DNA of 11,559 nucleotides from Gemmatimonadota bacterium. GTDB taxonomy: Bacteria > Gemmatimonadota > Gemmatimonadetes > Longimicrobiales > UBA6960. The stretch spans positions 1 to 11,559 of the forward strand of contig JAHWKH010000036.1 of NCBI GenBank assembly GCA_019347995.1, in the 5' to 3' direction. Positions 1 through 5,952 of this stretch are shown here, piece after piece (within the stretch, counting starts at the first letter, position 1; each line of letters starts with the position of its first letter). The notes beneath the pieces are model-generated. The model searched no databases, was not told the DNA's origin, and saw only the letters and a list, made by a program, of their open reading frames with translations. Position numbers and translations under genes: made by a program.

Positions 1-240
1 CGCCCGTCCGCCGACGAGCAGCACGACGTCGTACGCGGCGAGCGCCGACGAGATCGCACCCGCGGCAGGCGGGAGCGCGTTGGCCCACAGTGGGTGCGTC
101 GTCGGGAAGACAACGTTCGAGTGCAGCGGCGAACCGTGCACGGCGCACCCGAGGGCCTCGGCCACGGCGACGAGGGCAGGCACGGCGCCCGACGCCGCGA
201 CCTCGTCGCCGGCGTTCTCCTTCCACGTCACCGCCCTGCG
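1..240 (-). CDS. Thiamine-diphosphate-dependent decarboxylase/synthase, internal fragment
   Basis: On the minus strand this frame is open from 240 to the window edge and reads, from about 213 down, AGDEVAASGAVPALVAVAEA, then a stretch with PTTHPLWANALPPAAGAISS and AYDVVLLVGGRA. This matches the central (transhydrogenase-like) domain of ThDP enzymes such as benzoylformate decarboxylase, where a P-T-x-H-P motif is followed by a segment ending in DVVLVIGAPVF. Family members are about 520-550 residues and act on 2-keto acids using ThDP and Mg2+. Here only about 70 recognisable residues from the middle are present. No start codon or N-terminal domain lies upstream: the sequence to the right is the M23 peptidase gene in another frame. 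The remainder would lie left of position 1. Third-position G/C preference favours this frame below about 240 and the M23 frame above about 250. The enzyme class is fairly clear; the substrate is unknown. Confidence 0.7.
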
Positions 241-241
241 C

Positions 242-901
242 GTCGCCGGGGAGGGCGACCTGCTGGCCCAGCTCGACCGATGTGGAGGACGCGTGTCCAT
301 AGAGCGTGCGGTAGCCGCCCCCGTGGTCCAGCGTCACGAAGCGGCCGTAGACGGGGTCGTCCCCCACGTCCACGACGGTTCCTGGTCCGGCCGCGCGGAT
401 GTAGGAGTCGGTAGGGACCGCGATGTCCAGGCCCGGGTGCTCCCCTCCCTCGCCCTCCAGGAGCGTCTGGGTGATGAAGCCCCGTTCCGTGAGGGGCCAG
501 GTGGTGGGGCGCGTGTCGTCGGAATCGCCCGCCCCCCGCCCCCCACCCTGGATGCTGGGCGGGGGCGGCAGCCAGAGCTCCGACGTCACCTGGCTGGTCT
601 CGGACCCGAACAGATCCCGAATACGGCCGTACTGCGCCTCCAGCTCCTGGAGCTGCTGGGCGAAGGACTCCATCCGGACCCTGTCCGCCTCCATCTCCGT
701 CAGTCGCTCCTCCAGGATCTGGGTCCGGGCGGCCCGGGCGGCGAGATACCACCAGCTTCCGGCCATGATCGTCACCATGGCCGCCACGACGACGGCGCCC
801 GCGGCCATCCAGCGCAGGCGCCAGTAGGAGATCCGGAAGGTGCGGCTGGCGCGGCCGCCGTCCGGGACGAAGATGACGCTGAGGTGGCGCGGCTCTTCCA
901 T
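242..901 (-). CDS. Membrane-anchored M23 (LytM-type) peptidase, 3'-truncated/chimeric
   Basis: The ATG at 901 lies 3 bases after the parB stop, so this is the third gene of a parA-parB operon. The protein has a short basic N-terminus, one membrane segment (about residues 32-55) and a coiled-coil-like stretch (about 62-97, ILEERLTEMEADRVRMESFA). A Pro/Gly linker follows, then an M23 domain from about 140. The first zinc motif H155-P-G-L-D159 and the YGH motif (His203) are visible. M23 enzymes cut peptidoglycan peptide cross-links, or act as inactive regulators when residues are lost. The usual end of the domain, with the final HxH zinc/catalytic motif (as in HLHFE), is absent. After about residue 215 (LGQQV) the frame loses family resemblance and codon bias, and a thiamine-diphosphate enzyme appears in the neighbouring frame. 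The M23 frame itself has no stop before the window edge. The gene is therefore broken, either biologically or by assembly. Confidence 0.8.
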
Positions 902-904
902 GGC

Positions 905-1813
905 TCAGCCCAGGACCTCGGAGGCTTCGCGTCCGGCCAGCAGCGCGAAGATCCGCTCGAAATCCTCGGTGCCGTGGAAGGGCACCTCGATCACGCCCTT
1001 GCCTCCCGACGCCCCCTTGATGGTGACGCGGGTGGCGAGGGTCTCACGGAGGGATTCCTCGAGCGCCCGCACCATGGGATCACGGGTGCTGGAGCCGCCG
1101 ACGGAGGACGCGGGGCGCCTCTTCCTGGCTTCGTCGCCTCCGCCGCGCACGCGCCGCTCCACCTCCCGCACGGACCACCCCTCCCGGACGGCCCGCCGTG
1201 CCAGCTCGGCCGCCTTGATGGGATCTTCGAGGCTCAGGAGCGCCCGGGCGTGGCCGGTGGCGAGCTGGCCCTCCTCGAGGAGGCGCCGCACCGACGGTGG
1301 GAGCTTCAGCAGCCGCAGGAAGTTGGCGACGGTGCTGCGGTCCTTCCCCACCGAGCGGGCGATCTCGTCCTGGGTCAGTCCGAACCGCTCCCCCAGGGTG
1401 CGGTAGCCCTCCGCCTCCTCCAGGGGGCCCAGGGCCTCGCGCTGGAGGTTCTCCACGAGGGCCAGCACGAGGAGGGCCTCGTCGTCGACCTCGCGGACCA
1501 CCACGGGTACGTCGGCCCATTCCAGCCGCTGGACCGAGCGCAGGCGGCGCTCCCCGGCCACGAGCTCGTAGCGCCCCGCCTGGGAGGGCGACGGCCTCAC
1601 CACGAGAGGCTGGAGCAGCCCGTTCTCGCGGATGGACTCGACCAGCTCCGCCAGCTCCTCCTCGGAGAACTCCTTCCGCGGCTGCAGCGGATTCGGGGCG
1701 ATGGCCCCGACCGGGAGGCGGTGGATGTCCGCGTCGGCCGGATCGGCGTCGAGATAGTCGCCCAGGAGGGCGCCCAGACCCTTGCCGAGGCGTTCTCGCT
1801 TGGGGCGGCTCAC
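905..1813 (-). CDS. parB: Chromosome-partitioning protein ParB (Spo0J/Noc family)
   Basis: A 302-residue DNA-binding CTPase clamp that loads at parS and spreads along nearby DNA; two parS sites lie at 3251 and 3301. The N-terminal LGKGLGALL (residues 9-17) is the segment that touches ParA in this family. NPLQPRKEF (41-49), GERRLRS (87-93, CTP-binding box) and ENLQRE (121-126) are the conserved N-domain motifs. A helix-turn-helix covers about 146-168 (LTQDEIARSVGKDRSTVANF), followed by LATGHARALL (184-193). The C-terminal part, ending around VIEVPFHGTEDFERIFALL, fits the dimerisation domain. The usual alanine at the end of the GERRxxA box is serine here (Ser93), probably a mild variant. The start is GTG at 1813, overlapping the parA stop as GTGA, so translation is likely coupled. 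Length is normal for chromosomal ParB. Confidence 0.97.
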   Translation of the reverse strand: MSRPKRERLGKGLGALLGDYLDADPADADIHRLPVGAIAPNPLQPRKEFSEEELAELVESIRENGLLQPLVVRPSPSQAGRYELVAGERRLRSVQRLEWADVPVVVREVDDEALLVLALVENLQREALGPLEEAEGYRTLGERFGLTQDEIARSVGKDRSTVANFLRLLKLPPSVRRLLEEGQLATGHARALLSLEDPIKAAELARRAVREGWSVREVERRVRGGGDEARKRRPASSVGGSSTRDPMVRALEESLRETLATRVTIKGASGGKGVIEVPFHGTEDFERIFALLAGREASEVLG

Positions 1814-2622
1814 TCGTCGCTCCCGCCGCCGGCCACGGGGGCCGCCTCGGCCTTGCCGCCATTGCGGGAGATGACTTCCCCGGCCAGGGCCAGGTAGCTC
1901 TGCGCCCCGTTCGACAGCGCGTCGTAGTGCACGATGGGCTGGCCGAAGCTCGGGGCCTCGGCGAGGCGGACGTTACGCGGAATGGTGGTGCGGTAGACCT
2001 TCTGGCCGAAGTATTCCCGGGCCTCGTCCGCCACCTGCTTGGAGAGGTTGAGGCGCCGATCGTACATCGTCAGCAGCACCCCCTCGATCTCCAGGCCGGG
2101 GTTCAGGCCCTTCTGGACCAGCCGGACCGTGCTCAGGAGCTGGCTCAGGCCCTCCAGCGCGTAGAACTCGCACTGGATGGGGATCAGCACCGAATCGGCG
2201 GCGGTGAGCGTGTTGAGGGTGAGGAGCCCGAGGGACGGGGGGCAATCCACGAGGATGAAGTCGTAGCGCTCCCGCACGTCCCGCAGAGCCTGGCGCAGGA
2301 TGCTCTCCCGCTCGCCGGCGCCCACCAGCTCGATCTCGGCGCCCACCAGGTCCCGCGTGGAGGGCAGCAGGTCCAGGTATGGAAAGTGGACCGACTCGAT
2401 GATGCACTCGCTGGCCGGACGCCGCTCCACCAGAACGTCGTAGATGGTGGCCAGGTCGTCCGGACGCTCCACCCCCAGCCCGCTGGTGGCGTTGCCCTGC
2501 GGGTCGATGTCGATGACCAGCGTGCGCCGCTCCGCCACGGCCAGCGACGCACCGAGGTTTATGGCGGTGGTCGTCTTGCCGACGCCGCCCTTCTGGTTCG
2601 CTATGGCGATGACTCGGGACAT
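1810..2622 (-). CDS. parA: Chromosome-partitioning ATPase ParA (Soj)
   Basis: A 270-residue P-loop ATPase of the MinD/ParA class. ATP-bound dimers coat the nucleoid, and ParB-parS complexes stimulate hydrolysis, which drives origin separation. The deviant Walker A motif KGGVGKTT is at residues 11-18, with signature Lys11 and P-loop Lys16. The A' motif IDIDPQGN is at 37-44, and Walker B is FILVDCPPS (122-130, Asp126). The short N-terminus without a helix-turn-helix is typical of chromosomal Soj rather than large plasmid ParA. The ATG at 2622 puts the P-loop where the family has it; only a weak Shine-Dalgarno is visible. It is the first gene of the parA-parB-M23 operon, read from a promoter at 2663-2691 and divergent from the lipoprotein gene at 2769. 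Confidence 0.98.
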   Translation of the reverse strand: MSRVIAIANQKGGVGKTTTAINLGASLAVAERRTLVIDIDPQGNATSGLGVERPDDLATIYDVLVERRPASECIIESVHFPYLDLLPSTRDLVGAEIELVGAGERESILRQALRDVRERYDFILVDCPPSLGLLTLNTLTAADSVLIPIQCEFYALEGLSQLLSTVRLVQKGLNPGLEIEGVLLTMYDRRLNLSKQVADEAREYFGQKVYRTTIPRNVRLAEAPSFGQPIVHYDALSNGAQSYLALAGEVISRNGGKAEAAPVAGGGSDE

Positions 2623-2662
2623 GCCGCGTCCGCGCGGGAGGGGCGATGGGTCCGTGGCTCCA

Positions 2663-2691
2663 AGTATATCCGAGGGGGCTGGAGAGGTAAA
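2663..2691 (-). promoter_or_regulatory. Predicted sigma-70-type promoter of parA-parB
   Basis: On the minus strand a -35 box TTTACC (2691-2686, 4/6 to TTGACA) is followed after exactly 17 bases by a -10 box TATACT (2668-2663, 5/6 to TATAAT). The start of transcription would be near 2656, giving a leader of about 35 bases before the parA ATG at 2622. The position, just upstream of parA in a divergent intergenic region, supports it. No experiment is implied. Confidence 0.6.
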
Positions 2692-2768
2692 GGAAGGAAG
2701 GCGCCCTTGCGGCCCCGGCGAAGGAGGAACACAATCGCCTTGACCTCTCTTTCCGCAGCGAGGGCCTG

Positions 2769-3233
2769 ATGATCCGATGGCGTGGCACCCTTCCCCTGGC
2801 GGCGTTGGCGCTGGCGCTCCTCCTCCCGGCTTGCGGCGGCGAGGAGGTTCTCGCCCCGGACGAGGACCTCGCCGACCTCGTGGGGGACTGGCGGGCGACG
2901 CGCTTCGAGGTGACGAACGTCGCCGACCCGTCCGTCTCTCCCGACCTCATCGATCCATCCATCGGCGCGAGCTTCACGCTCAACATCCAGCCGTCCGGGC
3001 AGTACACCGCGATCCTGACGTTCCAACAACATCCTCTCACGGAAATCGGTGAACTGACCCGAGCCGGCGATAAGCTTGTGATGCGCGTGCTTCAGCCATG
3101 CTGCCGGACCGACCGCGTGGATTATTCTTTGGAAGCGGGAGTCCTGTCTCTTTCAGGTCCCACCGAGTTCGACTTCAATAATGACGGTGAGCCGGAAGAC
3201 GCCACGGCCGCCATCGACCTGGTGAGGAGGTGA
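2769..3233 (+). CDS. Lipocalin-like lipoprotein, function unknown
   Basis: A 154-residue protein with a lipoprotein signal peptide: basic MIRWR start, hydrophobic run LAALALALLLPA, lipobox LPAC with Cys22 as the lipidated residue. The mature part begins with acidic residues and then DLVGDWRATRFEVTN, the opening of lipocalin-like domains often seen in envelope lipoproteins. The rest alternates short beta-like strands with turns (FTLNIQPSGQYTAILTF, LVMRVL). A Cys-Cys pair (VLQPCCRTD) is uncommon in this kind of protein. The acidic FDFNNDGEPED near the C-terminus could bind a cation, but that is a guess. The start ATG at 2769 has a purine-rich GAGGG a few bases upstream. A weak promoter (TTGCGG at 2707, CACAAT at 2730, 17-base spacer) could serve it. 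It is transcribed away from parA and towards the parS region. Family assignment is moderate; no partner is evident. Confidence 0.85.
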   Translation: MIRWRGTLPLAALALALLLPACGGEEVLAPDEDLADLVGDWRATRFEVTNVADPSVSPDLIDPSIGASFTLNIQPSGQYTAILTFQQHPLTEIGELTRAGDKLVMRVLQPCCRTDRVDYSLEAGVLSLSGPTEFDFNNDGEPEDATAAIDLVRR

Positions 3234-3250
3234 CCGTTCGACCGCCCGGA

Positions 3251-3266
3251 TGTTTCACGTGAAACA
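3251..3266. promoter_or_regulatory. parS: parS site 1 (ParB loading site), perfect
   Basis: TGTTTCACGTGAAACA is a perfect 16-base palindrome and a full match to the bacterial parS consensus TGTTNCACGTGAAACA. It sits in the space between two convergent genes, about 630 bases upstream of the parA start, with parA and parB in the same window. ParB would load here and slide outwards. Confidence 0.97.
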
Positions 3267-3300
3267 ACCCTGGCATGGATCTCCAGGCGAGGGGATCGAA

Positions 3301-3316
3301 CGTTTCACGTGAAACA
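3301..3316. promoter_or_regulatory. parS: parS site 2, one base off consensus
   Basis: CGTTTCACGTGAAACA matches the parS consensus at 15 of 16 positions; only the first base (C for T) breaks the palindrome. The core GTTTCACGTGAAAC is intact, so it should still bind ParB. Its centre is exactly 50 bp from the centre of site 1. Confidence 0.93.
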
Positions 3317-3335
3317 CCCGCCTGAACCTCGACTG

Positions 3336-3352
3336 TGTACAGAGTTTGTACA
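3336..3352. repeat. TGTACA-N5-TGTACA dyad, possible protein-binding site
   Basis: Two copies of the self-complementary hexamer TGTACA (3336-3341 and 3347-3352) are separated by GAGTT, forming a 17-base dyad. It lies 20 bases after the second parS and about 20 bases before the terminator stem, in a locally AT-richer patch. Half-site spacing of 11 bp puts both hexamers on the same face of the helix, as in many operators. There is no gene start nearby for it to control, so its role is unknown and chance cannot be excluded. Confidence 0.4.
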
Positions 3353-3363
3353 GGTCACCGACC

Positions 3364-3398
3364 GAAGAAACGGCCGGCACCCTCGAGGGCGCCGGCCG
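3364..3398 (-). terminator. Rho-independent terminator of the mnmG-side transcription unit
   Basis: Positions 3371-3398 form an almost perfect inverted repeat (CGGCCGGC... GCCGGCCG with CCCTCGAGGG at the centre, one A-C mismatch at 3379/3390). Read on the minus strand the GC-rich stem is followed by TTTCTTC (3370-3364), the T-run expected of an intrinsic terminator. It begins about 25 bases after the stop of the acidic lipoprotein gene at 3424. On the plus strand the trailing sequence is CTCCTGCTTCCC, which is not T-rich, so termination of the convergent lipoprotein transcript here is less certain. Confidence 0.75.
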
Positions 3399-3423
3399 CT
3401 CCTGCTTCCCGGGTCAGCCCGGA

Positions 3424-3669
3424 TCAGTACGGGCCGCCGGGCTCACCGCCCTCGCCTTCCTCGGGCGGCACGTCCACATCGACCTCCGGCACCGTCACGG
3501 TGTCCTCACGGATGTCCACCTCGGGCCCCTGCACGTCGTACTCCGGCAGGTTGCCGTCCTCCACCTCGACCTCGGGCAGATCGCCCTGCTCCGTCTGGTC
3601 GACATCGCATGCGGCGAGGGGCAGGACGAGCGTCATGGCGAACATCGTCGCCTTCTTGCTGAAAGACAT
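3424..3669 (-). CDS. Small acidic lipoprotein with PEVDVD-like repeats
   Basis: An 81-residue protein with a lipoprotein signal: basic MSFSKK, hydrophobic AMTLVLPLAA, then Cys21 in the lipobox LAAC. The mature 61 residues carry 21 Asp/Glu and a single basic residue, and contain four related units: LPEVEVE, LPEYDVQ, GPEVDIR and VPEVDVD. They end in a Pro/Gly/Glu tail. Alternating acidic and valine residues suggest short beta strands with one charged face. This might bind cations or a basic partner in the periplasm, which is inference only. The start ATG at 3669 is supported by AGGAGA with a 7-base spacer. The gene lies 74 bases after mnmG in the same direction, so it is probably the last cistron of that unit or has its own weak promoter in the gap. 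A clear terminator follows. I do not recognise a named family. Confidence 0.85.
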   Translation of the reverse strand: MSFSKKATMFAMTLVLPLAACDVDQTEQGDLPEVEVEDGNLPEYDVQGPEVDIREDTVTVPEVDVDVPPEEGEGGEPGGPY

Positions 3670-3743
3670 CTGTGTCTCTCCTGATCGGGGTTCATGGTCA
3701 CACCCCCCACAGGGAGCAAGCGCCATACCACCGGCGGCTCGAT

Positions 3744-5639
3744 TCAGGCGACTCCGGCCGATGCCGCCGAGCGCCAGCGCCGCACCTCGAGCACGAGGTT
3801 CTGCAGGTCGGCGGGAGAGACGCCCGGGATCCGCCCGGCCTGGGCCAGGGTGGCCGGCCTGACGCGCCCGAGCTTCTCGCGTCCTTCGGCCGAGAGGGTC
3901 GCGAACGCGCCGTAGGGCAGCTCCTCGGCCAGGACGAAGCCCTCCTGCTGCCGTAGCCGCTCCGCCCGCTCCCGCTCCCGGGCCACGTAGCCTTCGTACT
4001 TCACCTCGACCTCCACGGCCACGAGGGCCTCCCTCTCCCTCTCGTCCGCGCCGGCCTGTCCCGGCCGGCCCACCGCGAGGAGGGCCGTGGCCTGCACCTC
4101 GGGCCGTCTCAACAGGTCCTCCGCCCGGACGGGCTGCGACACGGGGGACGACCCCATGGCCTCGAGGGCCGGATTGACGGCCTCCGGCTCGAGGGACGTC
4201 TCCACGAACCAACGCCGGATCCCGTCCTCGGCCTCGAGCCGATCTTCGAGCGCCGCGCACTGGGTCGGGGTCAGGAGGCCCAGCTCCCGGGCGATGGGCC
4301 CCAGGCGCCGCACCGTGTTGTCCTGTCGGAGGAGCAGCCGGTATTCCGCGCGCGACGTGAACAGGCGGTAGGGCTCGTCCACGCCCTTCGTCACCAGGTC
4401 GTCCACGAGCACGCCGGCATATGCCTGATCGCGCCGCAGGACGAGGGGATCTCTCCCCTGGACCTGGAGCGCCGCGTTGATGCCGGCCACGACGCCCTGC
4501 CCCGCCGCCTCCTCGTACCCCGTGGTCCCGTTGATCTGGCCGGCGAAGAACAGCCCGTCCAGGGTGCGCACCTCCAGCGAGTGGCGGAGCTGGTGGGGCG
4601 GGAAGTAGTCGTACTCGATGGCGTACCCGCTGCGGGTCATCACCGCCTCCTCCAGCCCCGGGATCGTGCGCAGGAACCGGAGCTGGACCTCCGGCGGGAG
4701 CGACGTCGACAGTCCGTTGACGTAGAGCTCGCGGGTGTGCAGCCCCTCCGGCTCGAGGAACACCTGGTGGCGGGGCGCGTCGGGGAAGCGCACCACCTTG
4801 TCCTCGATGGAGGGGCAGTAGCGCGGCCCCCTTCCGGAGATCGCCCCACCGTACAGGGCGCTCCGCTCGAGGTTCTCGAGCACGACCCGCTTGAGGGGCT
4901 CCCCCGTCCAGGCGATCCAGCAGGGAAGCTGCTCGGGCACCGCCTCGTCGTGGTACGCGCTGAAGCGGAACGCCTCGTCGTCGCCGTCCTGGCGCTGGAG
5001 CCTGGCCAGGTCGACGCTGCGCCCGTCGACACGCGGAGGCGTCCCGGTCTTGAAGCGGCCGATCTCGAGGCCCCGGACCTCCAGGGCCTCCGCCAGCTCC
5101 AGGGACGGCGCCTCGCCGGCCCGTCCGGCACCGACGCCGGCCTCGCCGCCCACGTGGATGCGGCCGCGCAGAAACGTCCCCGCCGTGACCACCACGGCCG
5201 CCGCCGCCACGTCCACGCCCCCCCGCGTGGCGACGCCGACGACGCGGCCCCCCTCCACCACGAGCCCCGTCACCATCTCCTGGAGGAGCTCGAGGTGCTC
5301 GAGCTCGTCCAGCGCACGCCGCACCGCCAGCGGATAGAGCGCACGGTCGCACTGCGCCCGCGGCCCCCACACGGCGGGTCCCTTCGAGCGGTTGAGCATG
5401 CGGAACTGGAGCCGCGAGGCGTCGGTGGCGCGGCCCATGATCCCGCCCAGCGCATCCACCTCGCGGGCCACCACGCCCTTGGCCACGCCGCCGATCGCGG
5501 GGTTGCAGCTCATCTGCCCGATGCGGCCGAGATCGGGCGTCACCAGGAGCGTGCGCGCACCCAGCCGGGCGGAAGCGGCCGCCGCCTCGACCCCGGCATG
5601 CCCGCCGCCGACCACCACCACGTCGCATCGGCGGACCAT
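3744..5639 (-). CDS. mnmG: tRNA uridine-5-carboxymethylaminomethyl modification enzyme MnmG (GidA)
   Basis: A 631-residue FAD-dependent subunit that works with MnmE to install the carboxymethylaminomethyl (or aminomethyl) group at C5 of wobble uridine 34 in certain tRNAs, using a methylene-tetrahydrofolate one-carbon unit and NADH. Visible motifs are the FAD dinucleotide fold VVVVGGGHAGVEAA (residues 7-20), SCNPAIGG with Cys45, GRFKTGTPPRVDG, RGPRYCPSIEDKVVRF with its conserved cysteine, and FAGQINGTTGYEEAAGQG near the second half of the FAD site. The C-terminal helical region ends in IPGVSPADLQNLVLEVRR, typical of the family and its MnmE contact. Length is normal. It starts 6 bases after the acylphosphatase gene, hence the same transcript. 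No strong Shine-Dalgarno is visible before the ATG at 5639. Confidence 0.98.
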   Translation of the reverse strand: MVRRCDVVVVGGGHAGVEAAAASARLGARTLLVTPDLGRIGQMSCNPAIGGVAKGVVAREVDALGGIMGRATDASRLQFRMLNRSKGPAVWGPRAQCDRALYPLAVRRALDELEHLELLQEMVTGLVVEGGRVVGVATRGGVDVAAAAVVVTAGTFLRGRIHVGGEAGVGAGRAGEAPSLELAEALEVRGLEIGRFKTGTPPRVDGRSVDLARLQRQDGDDEAFRFSAYHDEAVPEQLPCWIAWTGEPLKRVVLENLERSALYGGAISGRGPRYCPSIEDKVVRFPDAPRHQVFLEPEGLHTRELYVNGLSTSLPPEVQLRFLRTIPGLEEAVMTRSGYAIEYDYFPPHQLRHSLEVRTLDGLFFAGQINGTTGYEEAAGQGVVAGINAALQVQGRDPLVLRRDQAYAGVLVDDLVTKGVDEPYRLFTSRAEYRLLLRQDNTVRRLGPIARELGLLTPTQCAALEDRLEAEDGIRRWFVETSLEPEAVNPALEAMGSSPVSQPVRAEDLLRRPEVQATALLAVGRPGQAGADEREREALVAVEVEVKYEGYVARERERAERLRQQEGFVLAEELPYGAFATLSAEGREKLGRVRPATLAQAGRIPGVSPADLQNLVLEVRRWRSAASAGVA

Positions 5640-5645
5640 GCCGGA

Positions 5646-5915
5646 CTACCCGACCGTCCGAAAGCCGTCGTCCGGGACCGGCAGATCCGATCCCACCTCC
5701 TCGACGGCGTCCACGCGCGCGCCGGAGGGACCCCGGGCGATGCGGCGCGCGAGCGCCTCGACGGCGTCGGAGGGGCCTTCGGCGACCACCTCCACCGCCC
5801 CGTCGCGCAGGTTCCTGACCGAGCCGCGCAGGCCGAGCTCCCGGGCCGCCCTGGTGGTGAACCATCGGAAGCCGACGCCCTGCACGCGCCCGGTGATGCG
5901 AAAGCTTCGCCGCAC
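5646..5915 (-). CDS. acyP: Acylphosphatase
   Basis: An 89-residue protein, the usual length for this small cytosolic family, which hydrolyses acyl phosphates such as acetyl phosphate or carbamoyl phosphate. The signature GRVQGVGFRWF is at residues 9-19 with catalytic Arg17, and the second signature GSVRNLRDGAVEVVAEG (31-47) contains catalytic Asn35. The likely start is GTG at 5915: GGAGG lies 5 bases upstream and the signature falls at the family position. A TTG at 5927 with AGGGAG upstream is a possible longer start (4 residues more). The frame stays open further upstream into mnmE, but that part is antisense-like noise. It sits 37 bases after mnmE and 6 bases before mnmG, inserted between two genes whose products form one complex. 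Confidence 0.93.
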   Translation of the reverse strand: MRRSFRITGRVQGVGFRWFTTRAARELGLRGSVRNLRDGAVEVVAEGPSDAVEALARRIARGPSGARVDAVEEVGSDLPVPDDGFRTVG

Positions 5916-5952
5916 GATGTCCTCCAACGCTCGCTCCCTCTCCTGCAGGTGC

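Noticed and set aside
80..1897. Long open frame on the plus strand (about 605 codons)
   Set aside because: It runs antisense to parB, the M23 gene and the end of parA; the sequence is low-complexity Arg/Gly/Pro/Ala/His without motifs, a usual artefact of high-GC DNA.
2740..2745. TTGACC as a -35 box for the plus-strand lipoprotein gene
   Set aside because: A matching -10 would fall on the start codon region (about 2763) and shows no resemblance to TATAAT.
3371..3398. The same hairpin as a terminator for the plus-strand lipoprotein gene
   Set aside because: No T-run follows on the plus strand and it lies 140 bases from the gene end; only the minus-strand direction is well supported.
5670..5865. 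Minus-strand frame open from 5865 through mnmG to the acidic lipoprotein at 3424
   Set aside because: Only the last 81 codons (3669-3424) are a real gene, with lipobox and Shine-Dalgarno. The upstream part is an out-of-frame shadow of acyP and mnmG.
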